A stretch of 64,000 nucleotides of DNA from Branchinecta lynchi (lineage: Eukaryota > Arthropoda > Branchiopoda > Anostraca > Branchinectidae), in NCBI GenBank assembly GCA_023053575.1, contig JAKZAP010000017.1, positions 9,989,501 through 10,053,500 on the forward strand, in the 5' to 3' direction. This document shows positions 57,568 to 64,000 of the stretch, piece by piece. The position numbers and the translations under genes are program-made. The notes under the pieces were generated by a model that was given only the letters and a program-made list of their open reading frames with translations, was not told the DNA's origin and did not search any database. How positions within the stretch are numbered: the stretch's first letter is position 1; every line of letters begins with the position of its first letter.

Positions 57568-57799
57568 AAAACCGTTTCACTCCGATCTACGATTTCGGCT
57601 ACGTAGCAATGAACTTTGGCTGGGTTTACCCCGAAGACAGTGGGGAATACGTTTGTCGCGCTACCAACCTTTACGGTAGCGACGAGACGAGAGCAGTAAT
57701 CAAGACTACCGGCAAGCCTGGCATCATCTACGAGAGTCAGCTGCCAAAGGGTATGCAGAGTGTGGAGAAGATCCGCGAGATGGAAGCAGCTTGGCAGAG
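57568..57799 (+). CDS. sls: Exon 18: second half of Ig30 and last kettin-type linker
   Basis: The acceptor is CATATTTTTTCTAG; phase 1 in, phase 2 out. It encodes NRFTPIYDFGYVAMNFGWVY, PEDSGEYVCRATNLYGSDE and the linker KPGIIYESQLPKGMQSVEKI and REMEAAWQR. The donor is AG|GTTCGT, a weak match, but it is the only GT giving the correct frame into exon 19. An interspersed repeat begins about 38 bp further on. Confidence 0.9.
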
Positions 57800-57836
57800 G
57801 TTCGTTGATTATTCTTCGTGGTTGTCTGGCCTCTTA

Positions 57837-58160
57837 CTTTTGATGACTAACTCTTCGTGCCAAAGAAGAATCGCCGTGTGCCTAGCGAAGAACCAGAAAC
57901 GTCACTACAACAAACGTTGTTGATCGGTGCACCCAGGATTTGAGTACTATGAAGTAGCACGAAAAAGTAGCATGCATTACTAAAAATGGTACTACATGCT
58001 TCTACTTCAAGGCTACCGTGTTACTGCATACTACTATAGGCTACTATTAGCAAGACCGGATGAAACTATGGCAAGACAGGAGGCTAGTCCACAAATCTTT
58101 CATCGGGTTCTTCCCTAGGAGCACCGGAGTTTTCTGGACTTTGTCATATAGAGTGCACAG
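57837..58160 (+). repeat. Interspersed repeat family R3, copy 4, next to exon 18
   Basis: TTTTGATGACTAACTCTTCG, AAGAATCGCCGTGTGCCTAG, AGAACCAGAAACGTCACTAC and later GGAGTTTTCTGGACTTTGTC match the family. It begins 38 bp after the exon 18 donor and is split by an insertion with repeated CTACTA/TAGTAG motifs. Confidence 0.6.
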
Positions 58161-58187
58161 ATATCACTTTTATGGGCACCTATGCCG

Positions 58188-58356
58188 CACACTGTAAATA
58201 AAAAATCTTGCAGTATTTGCTACTGGGATTATTCTTGTATCTAAAAGATAATCTTATCTCTAATTTGGGTTAATCTTATTTCAGTAGAGATAAGATTAAT
58301 CCCAGTAGCAATTACTGCAGTTAACTTTAATCCTTACTTTGGAAACTTTTTACAGT
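58188..58356. mobile_element. Palindromic MITE, family F, copy 2
   Basis: It runs CACTGTAAATAAAAAATC to TTTTTACAGTG and shares GCAGTATTTGCTACTGG and GTAGAGATAAGATTAATCCC with the copy at 32159. Confidence 0.6.
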
Positions 58357-59106
58357 GCAGTATTGCCGCGGCTCTATCTTGCGGCCAAATAACACAGCAA
58401 TTATCCGTAGATTCTTTCTGAAAATTTTTCTGGCCACGAACAGGTATTCCTGTCGGAAAGATCGCCCTGGCCCTTTGGCCAGTGTAATAGCAATAATGGG
58501 AATTAGTTGCGAATCTTCTATATTTATTTATTTTATTTTCATTGAACTAAGGACCAACTAGGGCCACTCAAAAACATACAAAAAAACAACAACAACAACA
58601 TATTAACCAATAACAAAATAAGAGAAAAAAAACACAAACAACAAAAAAGGTGCTTGAGCATCAGGTTCGTTGTGTATAGATCTCACCAGACCATGTCCGC
58701 CAAAGTGGCAGAGATAGCCGAAAAAGCGGCCCCGAAAGCACCCGAAGGAGCGGATTGTCCGAAGCAAGAATCCTTGTCTGGATCGAAAGAGATGATCTCC
58801 TACGAAGTTCAGGAAAAGAAGGGAGGCCACCACCAACAAACATTCCGGAAGCACTACAGTTATATCTATAGCCAGTTGTGTCGAAAACCTGAAGATTTGA
58901 ACTTATAAAACGGCAAGTGTGTGAATAGCTAATCGGAGGTGGTAGTCAGATTTGGTGCTGCCAATTTTTTGGTAGTTGATACCGTTAATTTTGCCGTTGC
59001 ATGTCGCATAAAAGAATCAGGGAATATGTTTTGGCAATAGTCTGCAAAACAGATAACCCCGTGTTTTTTTCTTTGGAATAGTCAGTCATGTTAACATTTT
59101 CTCTAG

Positions 59107-59278
59107 ATTGCCGGACGAGGCAGAGGAGGCCGAAAAGCAGCGCGTCAAACCAATTTTCGTTACCAAACCAGAAAGCGTGCAAGTCGTCGAGGGTGAGATG
59201 TCTCGCTTCTGTTGTCGTGTCACCGGTTTCCCTAGGCCACGAGTGATGTGGCTGATCAACGGCCATGCAGTTATGAAC
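59107..59278 (+). CDS. sls: Exon 19: acidic connector and first half of Ig31
   Basis: The acceptor is CATTTTCTCTAG and the donor AAC|GTAAGT; phase 2 in, phase 0 out. It encodes RLPDEAEEAEKQRVKPIFV, TKPESVQVVEGEMSRFCC, RVTGFPRPRVMWLINGHA. This Ig is of the general titin I-set type (GFPRPxVxW) and differs from the kettin repeats (EPxxDPxLKVEW). It marks the end of the regular array. Confidence 0.93.
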
Positions 59279-59392
59279 GTAAGTAGCTGTCTATAGACGT
59301 TCATTGTGGCTTATTACACTTTAACCTTCTCGATTCTGTTCCCGCCTCCATAGTCGGTCCACCCCTCTTTGAAGTCGTTCAGGCATCAATAC

Positions 59393-59600
59393 TCTTGATG
59401 ACCAACTCTACTTGCCGATGCAAAATCGCCGGGTACCTAGCCGAAGAGCCAGAAGCGGTATCACGTCGGGTATCACAGCTGCTCCCGAAGATCGCCCTGA
59501 TTGTTTGACACAGGATTTGAGTTGACGAGTTTGAGTCGCTAGTGAGACGTTTGCTCGTTCTTCTTGAGGATTACTGGCGTGTTTTGGACTTAGTCATATA
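59393..59600 (+). repeat. Interspersed repeat family R3, copy 5
   Basis: ACTCTTGATGACCAACTCTA, AAAATCGCCGGGTACCTAGC, AGAGCCAGAAGCG and GGCGTGTTTTGGACTTAGTC match the family, with a short internal insertion. Confidence 0.6.
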
Positions 59601-60318
59601 GAGTATTAACTCGAATCCTAACACGCTGCGCTGTCACCCGTTTTCAGCGCCCGTGTTTTGCACAAGAGAACCCGGCACAGGATTTGATACTCTACCGAGT
59701 CCGTTTGTGTTTGGGTTCGGTGTTGAACTCGAAAGAAACACGGGAGCTAAAAACGCTTGAAGCCACAGAACATGGAACCCGTGTTAGGATGCGCACTGGA
59801 TGTGCTCCGTAATGACGACTTGTGACGGGTTGAGAATCGCAACTTAAGTATATCTGTGAGTTTAAGCTGTCTATGTAAAATTTTTCTGACGGCTTAAAAA
59901 TCGGCCAAAAAATACTAGGGTCAGTATTCGGCCTTTTAGTCAAGGGTCTTCTTCTGCTTAACACATAAAGGTGACCTAGCGATTCACCAACTGTAAGAAA
60001 CGGACCGATAAGACTGCTGATTTTGAGGGTGGTAATGAAGTACAGCATTAACGCTTGAGTTTTTTTCCCAGCTAAGAATATTTAATTTAGTTCTGCTCTT
60101 TTATATAATTTTTACCCACCCTAATGGCTCTACGCCGATTTTGTATCTAGCGGATTCTTTTTGACGCGAATCAGGCTCCCGTGTATTGCTGCCGGGGAGC
60201 TCATTGGTCAGTTTCTCATCATAGCTGTCAAATTAGGAAGTCGCGTATGTTAGGCAATTGGAAAATAAACCGTATACCTGGACTTGTGCAACATCCTAAC
60301 GATTTCGTTTCACTGTAG
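59601..60318. other. Intron 19 remainder: nothing recognised
   Basis: Sequence between the R3 repeat and the exon 20 acceptor. A weak R2-like CAAGGGTCTTCTTCTGC stretch is near 59941. No coding signature. Confidence 0.4.
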
Positions 60319-60505
60319 GGCACTCGCTACAAATTGACTTACGATGGCATGTGGCACTTGGATGTCCCTAAGACTCGGCAGTATGACAACGGCAAGGTCG
60401 AAGTCCTAGCAAGAAATTCAGCAGGAGAAGCTTACGCCTGCGCTGAGCTGAACGTCACTCCGCGAAACGACGACTACAGAAACGTCCTAAAGAACTCGCC
60501 GAAAC
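60319..60505 (+). CDS. sls: Exon 20: second half of Ig31 and conserved post-array segment
   Basis: The acceptor is GTTTCACTGTAG and the donor AAAC|GTAAGA; phase 0 in, phase 1 out. It encodes GTRYKLTYDGMWHLDVPKTR, QYDNGKVEVLARNSAGEA and then DDYRNVLKNSPKR. I recognise this as the segment conserved in Sallimus immediately after the last kettin Ig. The F-strand Cys is Leu (EVLAR). The phase-1 donor shows the gene continues; I found no convincing next exon up to 64000. Confidence 0.92.
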
Positions 60506-60821
60506 GTAAGAATTCCTCGAGAAATCGATACGGGTGAATGCTTAAGGGGCTTTTTCGCTGAATTTTGGCTACAGATGGCAGGTGTAAAATTCATTCACGC
60601 CATTGCGAATGCGGGCTCCCACTGTTCAGCAGTTGGTGGCAAATTTCTTTGCAGAACGAAAAGCATTCTGAGCAACCAGTAATTGCTGTACTGAGGTGAA
60701 AGTGTTTTTAAGTCCCGACATGTCTCGTTTTCTTGTTGTTGCACAGATGAATTCAACGATGTGTGGAACAACAAAAAACATAATGGACAGAGTGCTTGGA
60801 CGAAAGCAATAGTTGCGTTTT

Positions 60822-61235
60822 TGCAGATACCATGGTATCTGAGACCACGGTCTAAAGTCGTTTTCGCAGTTACTTTGGTAGCTGATACCACGGTCAAAAG
60901 GCGTTTTTGCAGTTATCCTGGTATCTGGCCAGTCATCGTGATATCTGATATTCAGATACCATGGTCCGACCGTGGTAACTGATCGTGGTATCTGAAAAAG
61001 TTGTCTCACTTTCAACATCACCAACAATAGAGCCTAGGATTTTATCAAATTGGTGGGAAAGAAGTTTGGCAGTTAGTGACGCGATTGGATATCAGTTTGT
61101 CCTTTGGAGTGACTTCGAAAAGCACAATTTCTGCAATTGTCGTTTTTGATTTCAGATGCCACGATAACTGCAAAAAGGACTAATTGCAGATCGAGTTACC
61201 GTGGTAACAGATACCATGGTATCCGCAAAAACGCA
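60822..61235. repeat. Second copy of the GATACCATGGTATC inverted-repeat element
   Basis: The arms contain AGATACCATGGTATCTGAG, CCGTGGTAACTGATCGTGG at the left and GAGTTACCGTGGTAACAG, ATACCATGGTATCCGC at the right. The spacer CACTTTCAACATCACCAACA matches that in the 19.2-kb copy. Confidence 0.6.
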
Positions 61236-61687
61236 ACTAACGACGCTGCTCCTTACCCGAGTAGTCATTATTTCGAACCAACTTCCTGTCCTGGAAATGA
61301 CGCGGGACTAGGTCTAAGCTATAAGCTTTATAGGTTAATCTAGGCTTAGTAGCGTACGGATGCCCTCCTCTATGCCTGGCTAGCATAATCTCGCAACTGC
61401 CCTCACTAAACTACTACATTATAAGCACCGCTTTCATCACCAAGGCTACTTAACATTAAACTTGCTAGATAAGCACAAGTGTCAAATAGCCTTAAATACC
61501 ACCTCACACCTTGTCAAGTAACTCATAGCACTGTACTCATATTTTCCGAAACTGTCATCCCTGCTCGAACTACCCTTGGATTGCTTCAGATTAGCTGTTG
61601 CTTTTAAAAATGCCAACCTAGGTGTTGCCTAACGGGTATTTCGAGCAAATTGTGACAACTTTACGCCGATGACATAACTCACAGTAA

Positions 61688-61882
61688 CGGCCTATTTACA
61701 CACTGCGTAAAATCCGAGCGTATTTTATGCACATTTTGAGCTTGAAAACATTCTAGCAATACGGACGTATTTGAGACATCGGTCCGTTTTGTATCTAAAT
61801 ACGTCCTTATTGCTAGAAATCTTTTCAAGCTCAAAACGTGCGTAAAATACGCTCGGACTTTACGCAGTGTGTAAACCCACCA
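61688..61882. mobile_element. Hairpin MITE, family E, copy 2 (3-bp TAA duplication)
   Basis: Same inverted-repeat layout as 29712-29920 (CTATTTACACACTGCG; GCAGTGTGTAAACCCACCA). TAA flanks both ends (61685-61687, 61883-61885). Confidence 0.72.
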
Positions 61883-62563
61883 TAACACGTTATCGACACC
61901 TTTGCACCGTTTTTGAGGCGTTTCCTTTGCTACTGAGCTTTCAGAAAGCTGCGGTGAAATTATACAGCGAAGTAAACGCCTCCTTAGTATACATATGTGC
62001 TGCTTTGGCACCATTCAACTTCACAGAGTTAGTAGTCATTTGGAAAAGAAGACGCACCAAGACGGACGAAGACATTTTTCTTCTGATCATCACAGTCTTT
62101 GTTGCTCGATCTGCTCCAAAACTACTCAAAGTGGACCACGAAGGTTAACATTGCCAACCTGCTTGCATGCTTTCCTATTTAGTTGCTTCTGTCGTTCGCC
62201 TTTACCCGTACCCTTTTTAATTGGTATTATTCCAGTGTTATCTGTACCCACGGTTGAGCACTCGCTAAGCTTTGTAGGTCGACCTGTGATGTCTTAGTTG
62301 TCTGAGAAAGTTTGCAGTGTTCGTTCGTACTTTTTCTAGAATTTTTAATTCCGCATACTGCATTCCAGTGTTTGTGCTGAATCGGAAGTGAACGGTTCAA
62401 AGTATTCCTTCGGGCCGAGTTGCCGGCGAGTCATGTTTGCTGGTACGAAAGGGATTAGTCGCTTTTATTGAGGTTTTTGTTCAGAGACTTGAAAATGGGG
62501 TGGTTAAACCTGATAAAGCTGCGACTTGTATGGCTACGGCCTGAAGTAGCTAGTTGCCAAGAA

Positions 62564-62909
62564 CAGGGTCGTCACGCACGACTGGGGGGGGGGGGGGGCG
62601 CCCCCCCAATGCTTCGGCCAGTCGGTAAAAAACAACCGAGTCGGCGCGAAGCTCCAAGATTTTGCGTCAAAACAATTGATCTTTTTTCATGCAATAGTCG
62701 GTTTTTTCTGAAAATTGGTCGATTTTGCGTCAAAATAGTCGGTTTTTCCGAAAATCAGCGGATGTTTCTGAAAATCAGGCGATATTTTTCAAAAATGCCA
62801 GTTTTGTTGTTGAAAACAGTCGAAAAAGTCGGTAAAAATTACCAGCCAGTCGGTAAATGCCTCGTCCACCCCCCCCCCCCCCCAAACATTTTGGCTAGTA
62901 ACGCCTCTG
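62564..62909. mobile_element. Family B hAT-like MITE with 8-bp target duplication
   Basis: It starts CAGGGTCGTCACGCACGACT and ends GGCTAGTAACGCCTCTG, imperfect inverted ends. G and C runs lie just inside, and the core holds repeated AAAATAGTCGGTTTTTCCG-like units. Flanks GCCAAGAA (62556-62563) and ACCAAGAA (62910-62917) match at seven of eight bases. Confidence 0.75.
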
Positions 62910-63396
62910 ACCAAGAAGGGCCGAAACATGACTGAATAGTAATTTCAGCTTACTACGCTTATCACCAGGAAACATGAAAGATTCTTATGCAAAAGTAGTG
63001 TTCGAAGTTGCTGAGCTCCGACCATCTCTCAAGCGAACGGTCGACTAAAAAGAGGCACGGCACGGCATGGTGCAGAAGGTACGAGTAATAAAACAGATTC
63101 GCAAGTCGTAGAAGTAGACCAGTAAGTGAGAGTTTATAACTCCACAGCCTAAAAGAAGGCACGGTAGAACATTGTTCCTGCCCCTCGCTGTGAAGCCTGA
63201 AAGGGCCCTTTTAGTTTTCGTGCCTCTTTTTAGTAATCGTGCCTCCTACACTATGTTGTGCCGTGCCGTGCTTCTATTTAGTCGATCCCTCAAGGTAACC
63301 CACGTCGACGTACACGAGGCAAATAAGCGTAAAATAAGAGACATCAGTAGGCCTATACATAAACTGCGGTCGAATTTGTAAAAAGTTAACTGAAAG

Positions 63397-63447
63397 ACAA
63401 AAATGCTCCTCAACCGGTATTTGAACCCACGACCCTCCGCTAATTAC
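63397..63447 (-). repeat. Truncated copy of the tRNA-like SINE head
   Basis: AAAGACAAAAATGCTCCTCA followed by ACCGGTATTTGAACCCACGA matches the stretch from about 3543 (AAAGACAAAAATGCTCCTCA, then GCCGGGAATAGAACCCAGG). The match stops before the anticodon arm. Confidence 0.6.
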
Positions 63448-63460
63448 CTCTATGTAAATT

Positions 63461-63752
63461 ATGGTTGCGTTCCCCCAACTTAACAGTTGTTAACAATCGT
63501 TAAATTTACTTCGGGGCGGAGCTAACTGCAGTTTTAACAATCGTTAACTTCTCCAAGTTCTGCAACTGTTAACTATTTTGTAACGATGCTCACCGACCAT
63601 CGTTGCAAAATAGTTAACAATCGTTAAGCTCTGGAACGGAAATTGTAGGTGGGCGGAGCTTAAATTTCGAAATCCGAAACGTGGAGCGCAAAAAGTTAAA
63701 GATTGTTAACAATTTGTTAACAATCGTTAAGTGGCGGAACACAACCTATATC
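63461..63752. mobile_element. Palindromic element rich in GTTAACAATCGTTAA motifs
   Basis: Left end TATGGTTGCGTTCCCCCAAC and right end GTGGCGGAACACAACCTATA are inverted. GTTAAC/CGTTAA motifs recur through the element. The middle is a strong hairpin, CTATTTTGTAACGATG with CATCGTTGCAAAATAG around a nine-base loop. The exact duplication is unclear. Confidence 0.6.
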
Positions 63753-64000
63753 TAGATAATATTTGGTCAAATTTGCTTAATTATTATAATGGCCTCCTTA
63801 TTTTGTAAATTAAGTGCGTAATAGTCAGAATCATTTGCCTATTTGAACATCGGATAGACTACGTCGCGCAAGCGTAGCGAAAGTCCTTTTCTGGAAAGTC
63901 AATTCCCATGCAAATTCTGTTCATTTTGGACGATTGGGTAACAAAAACGATACAAAAATAATAAAGGAAGACGGCAATATAAAGGGCATAGTTTTATATA

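Larger units (their letters stand above)
4438..60505 (+). other. sls: Kettin/Sallimus-like giant Ig-repeat muscle gene (gene span, partial at both ends)
   Basis: Twenty exons join in one continuous frame; every intron is GT..AG and every phase matches its partner. The product has one half and 30 complete I-set Ig domains. From the fifth complete-array domain onward they are separated by linkers of about 35-40 residues with the pattern S-QHPxG...I-x-x-LED, the hallmark of kettin. Family-specific landmarks outside the repeats (DFKVDTFEYR, PEVVYLRHVERA, DDYRNVLKNSP) are also present. Family knowledge: kettin is the N-terminal, actin-binding part of the insect Sallimus titin, anchored at the Z-disc and running along thin filaments. 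The half domain at 4438 needs an upstream exon and the donor at 60505 needs a downstream one. In Sallimus a longer spring region may follow; that part is not visible here. Confidence 0.93.
60506..63460. other. Downstream intron (5' part): repeats, no next exon found
   Basis: After the exon 20 donor come the GATACCATGGTATC element (60822-61235), a hairpin MITE (61688-61882) and a family B MITE (62564-62909). I looked for a conserved kettin/Sallimus continuation behind an acceptor and found none. Confidence 0.5.

Noticed and set aside
58654..58908. 84-codon plus-strand frame (MSAKVAEIAEKAAPKAPEGA…)
   Set aside because: It lies in intron 18 with simple repeats upstream, no splice-site logic with exons 18 and 19, and no recognised family. 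It may be a repeat fragment.

Overview
The window lies inside one very large plus-strand animal gene. Its spliced product is a kettin/Sallimus-type (invertebrate titin) muscle protein. Twenty exons can be joined between 4438 and 60505 with GT..AG introns and compatible phases throughout, giving 12,414 coding bases (about 4,138 codons) in one open frame. The 5' exons, including the first half of the first Ig domain seen, and the 3' exons (the last exon ends mid-codon at a good donor) are outside the window or were not found. Repeated Ig domains joined by about 35-40-residue linkers, motifs such as DFGYVALDI and EDSGVYTCRATN, and conserved kettin landmarks (DFKVDTFEYR, PEVVYLRHVERA, VAPKFVERF, YDNGKVEVLARNSAGEA, DDYRNVLKNSP) identify the family. 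Kettin is best known from protostomes, so a protostome invertebrate is the most likely source. I cannot name the species or decide between an ecdysozoan and a lophotrochozoan.

Layout: 1-4437 is upstream intron or flank full of repeats. Exons 1-5 (4438-25171) are small and widely spaced and encode the end of the first Ig, a low-complexity connector and the second Ig. Exon 6 (27236-28989) carries Ig3-Ig6 and most of Ig7. Exons 7-12 (32732-39272) are small and split single Ig domains. Exon 13 (41327-43190) carries four and a half Ig modules, exons 14-15 (44480-48384) one and a half, and exon 16 (50159-55463) is a 5.3-kb block with 13 complete Ig modules. Exons 17-20 (56179-60505) carry the last two Ig domains and the start of the conserved segment that follows the kettin array. 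In total there are one half and 30 complete Ig domains. By family knowledge the product lies at the sarcomere Z-disc and I-band and binds actin through Ig-linker modules.

The introns are AT-rich and crowded with short non-autonomous transposons. Several still show target-site duplications (TSDs): two hAT-like MITE families with poly-G/poly-C cores and 8-bp TSDs; a third hAT-like element carrying a roughly 10-bp minisatellite; two families flanked by TTAA; and hairpin elements with 3-bp TAA/TTA duplications. There are also 3'-terminal fragments of LINEs, tRNA-like SINE pieces and diverged tandem repeats. Many insertions sit within about 50 bp of splice sites. Two local duplications copied pieces of kettin exons: three tandem copies of the exon 2 end with its donor, and a decayed copy of the exon 3 start. 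I found no second protein-coding gene, no intact RNA gene, and no CRISPR-like or operon-like system. The main interest is the gene architecture and the repeat families.
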